DNA of 6,488 nt from an uncultured Cellvibrio sp. Its GTDB lineage: Bacteria > Pseudomonadota > Gammaproteobacteria > Pseudomonadales > Cellvibrionaceae. Under the pieces are notes generated by a model. It worked only from the letters and a program-made list of their open reading frames with translations. It searched no databases and had not been told where the DNA came from. Made by a program: the position numbers and the translations under genes. How positions within the stretch are numbered: position 1 is the first letter of the stretch; each line of letters starts with the position of its first letter. Below are positions 1 through 6,263 of this stretch, piece after piece. The stretch is taken from contig CAMLRJ010000207.1 of assembly GCA_946482345.1 (NCBI GenBank), forward strand, positions 1 through 6,488, read 5' to 3'.

Positions 1-685
1 TTGCAACGTTGGTACGAAATGCAAATTCATCACCTATGTTGTGACTGGTATCCACATGAGCAGAAAACAAACCCGGATTGCGATAACCAAAATTCAAAAA
101 TGTTTCAGGATTTTCTGTTGGTCTTTTTATTTTGTAACTGATTGCTCCACCGGGTTCGCCAAAACCGTACATAAATCCTGTCAGGCCTTTTAGTGCGGTG
201 ACACTTTCTGCTGCTTCTGTTGGAAAATCTCCACCCCAATACAACAACATGGGAACATCATCGACATAAAAATTGCGCACAGGCAAACCGCGAATTTGTG
301 TTCCCCACCAATCCGTTTGTGCGGAAGGTGTTGGTGCATAAACCGAAGCGTCATTAACAAATATTTGTCCGATGGATTTGGCTCCGCGTTCAATAATTTC
401 ATCACTATCAACCACTGTGATAGAAAAGGGCGTGTCCAGAACAGTCTTATTACCCAGAGCTCCGGTGTCATTTTCTTTTTTCAAATAATCAAGATGCGAA
501 CCTGACGACTCAGCATCAGCACTGACTTTTACAGTGTTCAGTCGTTTGACAGGCATTTTGGATTTTTCTGAGGTTTCCTGTTCTTCTTGTGCCCATGTAT
601 TGGGGGAGGTTACGAACATCACACCTAAAGTGATGGCACTTATAACGCTGACGAGAGGCTTGGTTGTAAACAGTGGTTTGGGCAT
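1..685 (-). CDS. TonB-dependent siderophore receptor, N-terminal part (partial, runs off left edge)
   Basis: This minus-strand reading frame stays open from an ATG at 685 to the window edge (228 codons), so only the signal peptide, TonB-box region, plug and the first barrel residues are visible. The N-terminus has Lys3 and Lys9, a hydrophobic core at about residues 11-26 and a likely signal peptidase I site after TWA (Ala32). A polar linker leads to NTVKV (50-54), which may serve as TonB box. The plug follows, with DTPFSITVVD, an IRGLPVRNFYVDDVP stretch, ALKGLTGFMYGFGEPGGAI and the plug-to-barrel signature KIKRPT (185-190). These are hallmarks of outer-membrane receptors that import ferric siderophores using TonB-ExbB-ExbD energy. 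No STN-type signalling domain precedes the plug. Upstream of the ATG there is only a weak TGAGA ribosome site. It is divergent from the receptor at 803 and shares the Fur-box region. The family is secure; the substrate is not determinable. The plug sequence differs clearly from that of its neighbour, so the two are not a recent duplicate pair. Confidence 0.9.
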   Translation of the reverse strand, partial: MPKPLFTTKPLVSVISAITLGVMFVTSPNTWAQEEQETSEKSKMPVKRLNTVKVSADAESSGSHLDYLKKENDTGALGNKTVLDTPFSITVVDSDEIIERGAKSIGQIFVNDASVYAPTPSAQTDWWGTQIRGLPVRNFYVDDVPMLLYWGGDFPTEAAESVTALKGLTGFMYGFGEPGGAISYKIKRPTENPETFLNFGYRNPGLFSAHVDTSHNIGDEFAFRTNVA

Positions 686-743
686 ATAAATAGTCTCAGT
701 AATCGGATTGGCGCCATTTTACATAAACGCAAATAAAAGACTA

Positions 744-763
744 GATAATAATGATTATCATTT
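744..763. promoter_or_regulatory. Fur-box-like operator between divergent receptor genes
   Basis: The AT-rich stretch GATAATAATGATTATCATTT contains two overlapping inverted repeats. One is gataat-aatg-attatc (744-759); the other is aatgat-t-atcatt (750-762, a perfect 6-1-6 palindrome). The first 19 bases match the classical consensus GATAATGATAATCATTATC at 14 positions when aligned without gaps. It lies in the 117-base gap between two divergent TonB-dependent receptor genes, where Fur repression by iron is expected. On the plus strand a GATAAT (744-749) lies 20 bases after a TTTACA (718-723); these could be -10 and -35 elements, although the spacing is long. Regulation of both genes from one box is inferred from position. 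Confidence 0.75.
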
Positions 764-787
764 GTATGATGTCGCCGAAATTATTAC

Positions 788-792
788 AGGAG
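788..792 (+). promoter_or_regulatory. Shine-Dalgarno site for the receptor gene at 803
   Basis: AGGAG stands ten bases before the ATG at 803. It decides this start over an upstream ATG in a different frame at 708, which has no such site and gives only a short, non-receptor peptide. Confidence 0.75.
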
Positions 793-802
793 CCTCTACC
801 AA

Positions 803-2878
803 ATGCCTTCCAACCCCTTATTTATCCAAAAATCCCGATTGGCCGTTGCGATTTCAAGTTTGGTTATTGCTTGTGGCAGCACCTATGCGCAGACCAATAT
901 TGAGACTGTTTATATTTATGGCGAAGCCGAGGAAACCAAAACGGCAACCAAGCTGAATTTGACTCTGTTGGAAACGCCACAAGTGGTATCGGTAATTTCG
1001 CGTGACCAGATTGAGGATTTCTCGCTGCGTGAAGTGAATTCATTGCTGACTTATGTACCCGGTGTCACGGTTGAGCAGGTTGAAACCGGGCGCACTTATT
1101 ACACTGCACGCGGTTTCGACATAGTGAATTTTCAAACCGATGGTATGGGCGTTCCATTTTCTTATGGGTTGACGCAAGGCCACGAAGACACTGCGATTTA
1201 CGAACAAGTCGAAGTAGTAAAAGGTGCAACCGGTTTGATTACCGGTTTGGCGAATCCATCAGCAACCATTAATTATTTACGCAAAAGACCAACCGATGAT
1301 TTTCAAGCATCACTCGCAGGTTCCCTGGGAAGTTGGAATCAATATCGTGTTGATGGCGACATTGCCGGGCCAATTATTGCGGAAAAATTAAATGGCCGTT
1401 TGGTAGTCGCAAATCAGGATGGTGATTCCTATCTGGATCGTTACGGAAAAGAATTAACAGTATTTTATGGAATTGCTACTGCGAATATTTTCGATAGCAC
1501 TCGATTAACTTTGGGACACAGCAATAACGATAGCCACAGTGATGGCAACTCATCCGGTGCTTTGCCGTTATTTTATGATGATGGCTCACTGACGAATTAC
1601 GATGTATCTACTAACACCGCGCCGGATTGGGCCTATCAGGATGTCGAACAAAATCGCAGCTTTGTAGAATTGGAACAGGATTTAAATGAAAACTGGATGG
1701 CGAAAGCAATTTACACGCAAAATGAATTGGATAGCGAATGGACCTCGCTGTATTTATCCAGTGCGCCTGATCCTGTAACAGAAACCGGATTGCTCGCGCA
1801 CGCCAGTCTTTATCAAGCTGCTGATAAAGAAGAAATTGTGGATTTGTTTGTGAACGGCAGTTTTGCACTTTGGGGGCAGCAACATGAATTGGTCGCTGGA
1901 ATTAATTTTGCGGATATTCATTTAACCGGTCGTTCAATTTATACCGACGAATGGAATTACGATCCCATCGGTGCTGACTGGGCTGATGGAAAAACACCAC
2001 TACCGGAATTTGATGTTTATGATGCTGCATCACAATCAACGGATATCAATCAGGATCAAAAATCCTGGTACCTTTCAACACGTTTGCACGTGAATGATCA
2101 GCTTTCATTTTTACTGGGTGCGCGCACAGTTGATATTGATCAGGACGGAATCAGTTATGGCGCACCACAAGCTGCATCTGATGATGAAACAGTTCCTTAT
2201 TTTGGAATTACTTATGAAGCTGTTCCAGGCACCATGTTTTATGCAAGTTACAGCGAAGTGTTTAATCCACAAGCATGGGTTGATGCAGAATTGCAACCAC
2301 TCGGTGCTGTGCGTGGTGAAAGTCGCGAATTCGGTATCAAGCAAGAAATATTTGATGGCAAATCAATTCTCACACTGGCTCGTTTCGAATCCGTGCAAGA
2401 AAATTTCGGTGAATGGATAGGTCGTGATACTACATCGGGTTTAAATTTGTATCGCGGTGTCGGTTTTGAAAGTGAAGGCTATGAGCTGGAATTGGCTGGT
2501 GAAATTTTCACAGGCTTAAATATCAGCAGCGGTTACACTCGCGTAAAAGTGGAAGACGACAACAACCAAACCACGCGTCGTTTTATTCCGAAAAACCAAT
2601 TCAAATTAGCCACGGCTTATCAATTGCCAATGTTGACGGAATTGCGCCTGGGTGCTGCACTCAATTGGCAAAGCGATATTTATTACGGCAACACCAAAGT
2701 ACAAGGTGACTATGCATTGGTGGATCTATTCGCTCGCTACAACCTGACGCAAAATCTCACTTTGTCACTCAACCTCAACAACATCACAGACGAAAAATAT
2801 TTGCAAAGCCCGCAATGGGGCCAAGCCAATTATGGCGCCCCGCGTAATCTGATGGGGTCGATTAACTGGCGTTATTGA
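803..2878 (+). CDS. TonB-dependent ferric-siderophore receptor (FpvA/FhuE/FoxA-like class)
   Basis: This is a complete 691-residue outer-membrane receptor that should import a ferric siderophore into the periplasm, powered by TonB. The start is supported by AGGAG at 788-792, ten bases before the ATG. The signal peptide has Lys10 and Arg12, a hydrophobic core at 13-23 and a possible cleavage after TYA (Ala29); a lipobox-like VIAC (21-24) overlaps it. A TonB-box-like ETVYIYG (34-40) follows at once, so there is no STN signalling domain and no sign of sigma/anti-sigma control. The plug spans about 50-165: ETPQVVSVISRDQI, LLTYVPGVTVEQ, ARGFD, EQVEVVKGATG (134-144) and LRKRPT (159-164). Here the common NPGG motif reads NPSA (151-154). 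A barrel of beta strands fills the rest, with NITDEKY (660-666) and a final WRY whose terminal aromatic residue suits Bam-mediated assembly. The length is normal for the class. It is followed by its own terminator and preceded by the Fur box, so it is probably a single-gene, iron-repressed unit. The exact substrate cannot be read from sequence. Confidence 0.94.
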   Translation: MPSNPLFIQKSRLAVAISSLVIACGSTYAQTNIETVYIYGEAEETKTATKLNLTLLETPQVVSVISRDQIEDFSLREVNSLLTYVPGVTVEQVETGRTYYTARGFDIVNFQTDGMGVPFSYGLTQGHEDTAIYEQVEVVKGATGLITGLANPSATINYLRKRPTDDFQASLAGSLGSWNQYRVDGDIAGPIIAEKLNGRLVVANQDGDSYLDRYGKELTVFYGIATANIFDSTRLTLGHSNNDSHSDGNSSGALPLFYDDGSLTNYDVSTNTAPDWAYQDVEQNRSFVELEQDLNENWMAKAIYTQNELDSEWTSLYLSSAPDPVTETGLLAHASLYQAADKEEIVDLFVNGSFALWGQQHELVAGINFADIHLTGRSIYTDEWNYDPIGADWADGKTPLPEFDVYDAASQSTDINQDQKSWYLSTRLHVNDQLSFLLGARTVDIDQDGISYGAPQAASDDETVPYFGITYEAVPGTMFYASYSEVFNPQAWVDAELQPLGAVRGESREFGIKQEIFDGKSILTLARFESVQENFGEWIGRDTTSGLNLYRGVGFESEGYELELAGEIFTGLNISSGYTRVKVEDDNNQTTRRFIPKNQFKLATAYQLPMLTELRLGAALNWQSDIYYGNTKVQGDYALVDLFARYNLTQNLTLSLNLNNITDEKYLQSPQWGQANYGAPRNLMGSINWRY

Positions 2879-2894
2879 GTTCAGTGATTGATGT

Positions 2895-2933
2895 AAAACG
2901 GGCAGCCTGAAATCAAGCTGCCCGTTTTTGTTT
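2895..2933 (+). terminator. Intrinsic terminator of the receptor gene
   Basis: A perfect 12-bp stem pairs aaaacgggcagc (2895-2906) with gctgcccgtttt (2917-2928) around a ten-base loop. It is followed by a T-rich tract (five T, one G, three T). It starts 16 bases after the stop codon, so transcription of the receptor most likely ends here and does not reach the next gene. Confidence 0.92.
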
Positions 2934-3082
2934 AACGCACTGGATCAAATCACCATATTTTCATGGCGATAAAATCCGCAAGTTTAAAAGTATGAGTCTC
3001 AGGATCTTTGAAAATTAATGGAGGTGTGGGTTGAGTTATGTGTTATTGGACTGAAATGCGGTGAATCCGAGTATGAATAAAG

Positions 3083-3097
3083 GGTCGAAATTTGACC
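3083..3097. promoter_or_regulatory. Near-palindrome in the leader of the GlyGly-CTERM gene, possible operator
   Basis: GGTCGAAATTTGACC is an inverted repeat with one mismatched pair, lying 78 bases before the chosen start at 3175. A TATTAT (3109-3114) just downstream could be a -10 element, but no well-spaced -35 accompanies it; TTGACC within the palindrome is only 11 bases away. The surrounding 2934-3174 region shows no convincing gene and must contain the promoter. A regulator-binding role is a guess from symmetry and position alone. Confidence 0.3.
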
Positions 3098-3164
3098 AAT
3101 CAGTGTTGTATTATGCGTCGTCCCAAAAATACCTCTAACAACAGCTTCCCGTAGGGATGCAAAT

Positions 3165-3169
3165 AGGAG
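3165..3169 (+). promoter_or_regulatory. Shine-Dalgarno site that sets the start at 3175
   Basis: AGGAG lies five bases before the ATG at 3175. The earlier in-frame ATG at 3157 has only AGGG abutting it, too close to act, and would place this ribosome site inside the coding region. The start at 3175 also gives a textbook signal peptide beginning MKIW. Confidence 0.8.
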
Positions 3170-3174
3170 TTCTT

Positions 3175-6138
3175 ATGAAAATTTGGTTGCGCGTTGCTGC
3201 CCTGTTAATGGCTTGCGCGTCCTGGTTGGCTTTTGCCAGCCCTCTCGAAACCAGTAGCTACAACAATATCGTTTACCTTGCGGATTCCAGTTCAACGAGT
3301 GTCGCTCGTTATTCATTGGAGACACAGAGTTTTTTGACTCCTATAACGCTTGCGCAAACCCCAACAGCCATCCATGCAGATTCAACTGGCATTTATGTGA
3401 GTTATGGAACCACTATTGTTAAATTGGGTTTGGACGGAACAGGTGAAACACAGTATCGATTGGTTAGCCAATCAATTCTGGATATTGAATCAACCAATCA
3501 GTGGTTGGTTTTAGCGGGATATAGTTATTTACAAGTAGTGAATAAATCCAATGGTACTTTGTTGAGTAGTTCAAATCTCTGGTACACATCTTCAGATATC
3601 AGTCTATCTACCGATAATCAGGTGTTCACAACCAGTAACGGCATAAGCCCGGCAGATGTTTACAGGATTCCTCTAAATGCACAGGGTCAGATCGGCTTGA
3701 CTGTGGAATCACCCTACCATGGAAGTTATAGCATCGGGACAAATGCAACGCCGTTTCCGACGCAAAATCGGGTTGTAGATTCCAGCGGTAATGTTTACAA
3801 CACTATAGATCTTACACATGCGGGAAGTTTGGGTGGGTTCTACAACGCAATTGGATTTTGGCAGGGTCTTCCGATTGTATTACGTGATAACACGCTCTAT
3901 TCATACAGCTCAGCACTTTTAGAAACGGGTAGTCATCAAGTTAATTCTGGTGCTACTGACCTGATGATATATCAGGATAAAGTTGTGCTTTTTGGGCGTG
4001 ATACTCCATCAAACATTCAAGTGCAGATAGTAGATGTAATGGATATTTCTCCCGCTGATCCTGTTGCACCATTAGATCCTACAAATCTTCAATACACCCC
4101 TGATGCCTGGGTATTGGATTCTGATGGTGACACTTTGTATTTGCTGAGTAAATCTCACCTCAATATTTTTCGTTGGTCAATTGCTCAGGAAACCTATTTA
4201 GATTCAATTCCACTAGCAAACGCACCTCAGCAATTTGCTTATGATGCGATGAATAACAGAATTTATCTCTCGTACAATAATGGAGCCATTAATTACATTG
4301 ATCTTGCGACAAAAACGGAAAAGGTTTTTGCCAATTTGGGAAGTTATGCGTCCGCAATTGTGGTTGCTGGAAATTATGTTGTTGCCAAAGGTAATACTGG
4401 AGCCTGGGGTTCGTTTACTGTTTATGATTCTTCCGGGGTGCAAACGGACTATCGCGATTGGATTCAGCCTACAAGTGCTTTGGTCTGGGATTCAACTACC
4501 AGTGGTATCTACTACATTAGCCAATTCTCACCTTCAGATTTGAAATGGATGGGTTTGACGGGTGCAGGAAAGTTGGGTGCAGAAAAAGAGAGCCCTTACC
4601 ACGACAGTTCAGGCTGGGGTGACCCTATACGTGTTTCTGAAACAGGTCGTTATATCGCATTAGCGACTGGCCGAGTTGTTTCAGACTATGACCTGTTGGA
4701 AGTAGGTGATGTAACTCAGTTCTACTTCAAAGATCTTGGCTGGTTGAATGGGAATTTGTTCAGCCTAAGGACATTAGATAACAATTTATATACCCGTGTA
4801 GATAGATTGAACCCCGATTTCAGTGTAGACACGGATTTTGCAGAAGAATTTTTAGGTGAAGCAGTGGGAATTGTTGCAATTCCCAACCGGAGTCAATTGT
4901 TGGTGATTTATAAATCTAATGGTATTCCAGTATTTAGTTTGTTGAACGCACCCAGTGAAGACAGTGATGGGGATGGTGTATTGGATGTTCAGGATTTCTA
5001 TCCAGCTGATCCCACCGAGACCAGTGATTTCGATCGAGATGGACAGGGCAACACAGCCGATGTTGATGACGATAATGACAACGTAAATGATCTGCTGGAT
5101 GCTTTCCCATTCAACAAGTTTGAAACACTAGATACTGATCAGGATACTGTAGGCAATAACACTGACACGGACGATGACAATGATGGTGTCGCTGATGCAG
5201 CTGACAAATTTCCGTTAGATGCCAATGAAAGCAAGGATTTGGACAATGATGGCATAGGTGATAATTCTGACGCTGACAGAGACGGAGACGGTGTACCCAA
5301 TTCAACAGACTTTGCACCTGATAATAAAAATGAATGGGCCGACTTGGACAAAGACGGCATTGGTAACAACACCGACACGGACGATGATAATGATGGTGTT
5401 GCAGACGCTCAGGATTACTATCCATTAGATCCAGCGAAAAGCACACTAACAGCAGCTGACTTTTTACCCTTGGCAAAATCCAACCAGTGGGTTTTTGATC
5501 ACAGTACGACGCCTGCAGTTGTTGGGGCAGACAAAACAATTGCATCGCAAACTATTCGCCCACTGAATTTTCCCGGTGGTGGTCGTTTTTATCTGAAAGC
5601 GGTAAATAACCAATTACAATTTTATGGTATTTACTTTCCGGCGATTGATACTGATTACGGAACCTTTTCAACGGACATGTCTTTTAACAAAGGTATCAAT
5701 TTATTAACCACAGGTAGTCATTCAGGTAGTGGTGACATTGTTATTTCGCCTACCTACGGCAAACGAAATTTGACTTGGACTGCTCAGGTTCAATATTTCG
5801 GCTCTGACAATGTCGTGGTTCCTGCTGGTCAATATGCAGCACTTCATACACGTATTTCATTTACTGCCAGTACCACAATTGACGGTATTCCGTTTCAAAT
5901 CTTTTATGTTGCCGACTATTGGTTTGCAGAAGGTATTGGCTTGGTCAAAATCAATGAAAACGGTTTTGAAATGAAATTGGTGAAAGCATCTGTGACGGCT
6001 GATGCATCAGTGGATGGCGGAAGCGGCACATCTACTCCTGAATTGGGCGGTGGCGGCGGTGGTGGCAGCCTTGGTTTGGAGCTGTTCGCGCTGTTTGCCC
6101 TGTTGCTGTTAATGCGTCGCGAAAAAAAATCGGCTTGA
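3175..6138 (+). CDS. Exported modular protein: duplicated propeller-like ectodomain, TSP3-like repeats, GlyGly-CTERM anchor
   Basis: This is a 987-residue exported protein of unknown function. A Sec signal peptide covers residues 1-21 (MKIW start, hydrophobic core, cleavage after AFA). Residues about 31-594 are rich in short beta-strand motifs such as IYVSYG, NRIYLSY and LWYTSSDISLS, resembling WD40/YVTN-type beta-propellers. They split into two homologous halves; for example GLTVESPYH (E178) matches GAEKESPYH (E472). Residues 595-756 are acidic TSP3-like repeats (DxDxDG type) expected to bind calcium. Residues about 757-945 form a further beta-rich module with LPLAKSNQW (764-772), VPAGQ (882-886) and YWFAEGIGLVK (915-925). 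I have no firm name for it. The C-terminus is seven glycines (958-964), SLG, a hydrophobic helix to about 980, and RREKKSA: a GlyGly-CTERM-like tail, which in known systems is processed by rhombosortase and linked to type II secretion and surface display. No catalytic motif was recognised, so a binding, adhesion or structural role on the cell surface is inferred. It has its own leader and terminator and seems monocistronic. Confidence 0.88.
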   Translation: MKIWLRVAALLMACASWLAFASPLETSSYNNIVYLADSSSTSVARYSLETQSFLTPITLAQTPTAIHADSTGIYVSYGTTIVKLGLDGTGETQYRLVSQSILDIESTNQWLVLAGYSYLQVVNKSNGTLLSSSNLWYTSSDISLSTDNQVFTTSNGISPADVYRIPLNAQGQIGLTVESPYHGSYSIGTNATPFPTQNRVVDSSGNVYNTIDLTHAGSLGGFYNAIGFWQGLPIVLRDNTLYSYSSALLETGSHQVNSGATDLMIYQDKVVLFGRDTPSNIQVQIVDVMDISPADPVAPLDPTNLQYTPDAWVLDSDGDTLYLLSKSHLNIFRWSIAQETYLDSIPLANAPQQFAYDAMNNRIYLSYNNGAINYIDLATKTEKVFANLGSYASAIVVAGNYVVAKGNTGAWGSFTVYDSSGVQTDYRDWIQPTSALVWDSTTSGIYYISQFSPSDLKWMGLTGAGKLGAEKESPYHDSSGWGDPIRVSETGRYIALATGRVVSDYDLLEVGDVTQFYFKDLGWLNGNLFSLRTLDNNLYTRVDRLNPDFSVDTDFAEEFLGEAVGIVAIPNRSQLLVIYKSNGIPVFSLLNAPSEDSDGDGVLDVQDFYPADPTETSDFDRDGQGNTADVDDDNDNVNDLLDAFPFNKFETLDTDQDTVGNNTDTDDDNDGVADAADKFPLDANESKDLDNDGIGDNSDADRDGDGVPNSTDFAPDNKNEWADLDKDGIGNNTDTDDDNDGVADAQDYYPLDPAKSTLTAADFLPLAKSNQWVFDHSTTPAVVGADKTIASQTIRPLNFPGGGRFYLKAVNNQLQFYGIYFPAIDTDYGTFSTDMSFNKGINLLTTGSHSGSGDIVISPTYGKRNLTWTAQVQYFGSDNVVVPAGQYAALHTRISFTASTTIDGIPFQIFYVADYWFAEGIGLVKINENGFEMKLVKASVTADASVDGGSGTSTPELGGGGGGGSLGLELFALFALLLLMRREKKSA
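3265..4956 (+). repeat. Internal protein duplication: two homologous propeller-like halves
   Basis: Residues about 31-318 and 319-594 of the 3175-6138 product align along their length by eye. NIVYLADSSSTSVARYS matches DTLYLLSKSHLNIFRWS. ITLAQTPTAIHADSTGIYVSYG matches IPLANAPQQFAYDAMNNRIYLSY, in part. GLTVESPYH at E178 matches GAEKESPYH at E472. LRDNTLYSY matches LRTLDNNLYTR. The offset grows from 288 to 294 residues, so small gaps have accumulated. Identity is low and DNA repeats are not evident, so the duplication is old. Exact boundaries are approximate. Confidence 0.65.
4957..5442 (+). repeat. TSP3-like acidic calcium-binding repeats, 4.5 units of 35 residues
   Basis: Residues 595-756 of the large protein consist of units starting at E595, V630, T665, A700 and T735, each 35 residues (105 bases), the last one cut to 22. 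A typical unit begins TDDDNDGVADAADKFPLD and ends LDNDGIGDNSD, giving two Asp-rich calcium loops per unit as in thrombospondin type 3 and OmpA-linker repeats. Unit 2 is degenerate (NDNVND, DQDTVG). Units 3 and 5 are nearly identical in DNA over their first 20 or so bases, 210 bases apart, pointing to fairly recent copying of a two-unit block. They probably form a stiff calcium-dependent stalk between the ectodomain and the C-terminal module. Confidence 0.9.
6040..6135 (+). other. GlyGly-CTERM-like sorting tail
   Basis: Codons for E956 onward give a seven-glycine run (958-964), SLG, a leucine- and phenylalanine-rich hydrophobic segment to about residue 980, and the basic end RREKKSA. The order Gly-rich, one membrane helix, Arg/Lys cluster at the extreme C-terminus is the GlyGly-CTERM pattern. 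In known systems a rhomboid-family protease, rhombosortase, cuts it during surface export. The rhombosortase gene is not in this window. The alternative is a plain C-terminal membrane anchor. Confidence 0.8.
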
Positions 6139-6148
6139 TGTAAAAGAA

Positions 6149-6180
6149 AAAACACCTGGAAAATTCCAGGTGTTTTGTTT
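6149..6180 (+). terminator. Intrinsic terminator of the GlyGly-CTERM gene
   Basis: The stem pairs aaaacacctggaa (6149-6161) with ttccaggtgtttt (6164-6176), so in practice about 12 bp with a four-base loop, followed by TTTT-G-TTT. It begins ten bases after the stop codon. The A-rich left flank means it may also stop transcription from the opposite strand. Confidence 0.9.
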
Positions 6181-6194
6181 CACCCCAATACCAA

Positions 6195-6223
6195 TTGATG
6201 TTAGTGACCGCCGCCTGTAAAAA
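6195..6223 (+). promoter_or_regulatory. Possible sigma-70 promoter of the last gene
   Basis: TTGATG (6195-6200) and TAAAAA (6218-6223) are separated by 17 bases, each matching four of six consensus positions. They lie between the terminator of the preceding gene and the start of the partial gene at 6264, where a promoter is needed. The match is modest and chance is not excluded. Confidence 0.3.
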
Positions 6224-6263
6224 GTGCCGAATTTGAGTTAGGCTTCTTTAATTTGAAGCTTCA

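Noticed and set aside
190..471. Minus-strand 93-codon frame and the opposing plus-strand frame at 296-505
   Set aside because: Both lie within the partial receptor gene in other frames and show no ribosome site or family motif.
708..956. Plus-strand 82-codon frame crossing the Fur box
   Set aside because: It overlaps the operator and the receptor start in another frame; no ribosome site and no domain.
3018..3080. 20-codon ATG frame in the leader, with a GGAGG at 3020-3024
   Set aside because: The GGAGG lies inside this frame rather than before it, the ATG has no ribosome site, and frames starting after the GGAGG end within eight codons.
3147..3157. TCCC-GTA-GGGA mini-palindrome before the large gene
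   Set aside because: Four base pairs with a three-base loop are expected by chance.
3157..3174. Six-codon N-terminal extension of the large protein from ATG 3157
   Set aside because: It has no usable ribosome site and would bury the good AGGAG that precedes ATG 3175.
3205..3216. LMAC (residues 11-14) as a lipobox in the large protein
   Set aside because: Met at -2 is unusual, the hydrophobic core continues past the Cys, and a better AFA signal peptidase I site follows.
5111..5545. Minus-strand 144-codon frame and the frame at 5139-5378
   Set aside because: These are antisense shadows of the Asp-rich repeats, explaining their repetitive Ser/Leu/Pro or His/Cys content.
5916..6155. Minus-strand 79-codon frame with a proline run
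   Set aside because: The proline run is the complement of the seven-glycine codons of the GlyGly-CTERM tail.
6240..6263. GCTTC...GAAGC hairpin before the last gene
   Set aside because: The stem is only about five base pairs with an AT loop, so it is too weak to claim as a regulatory structure.
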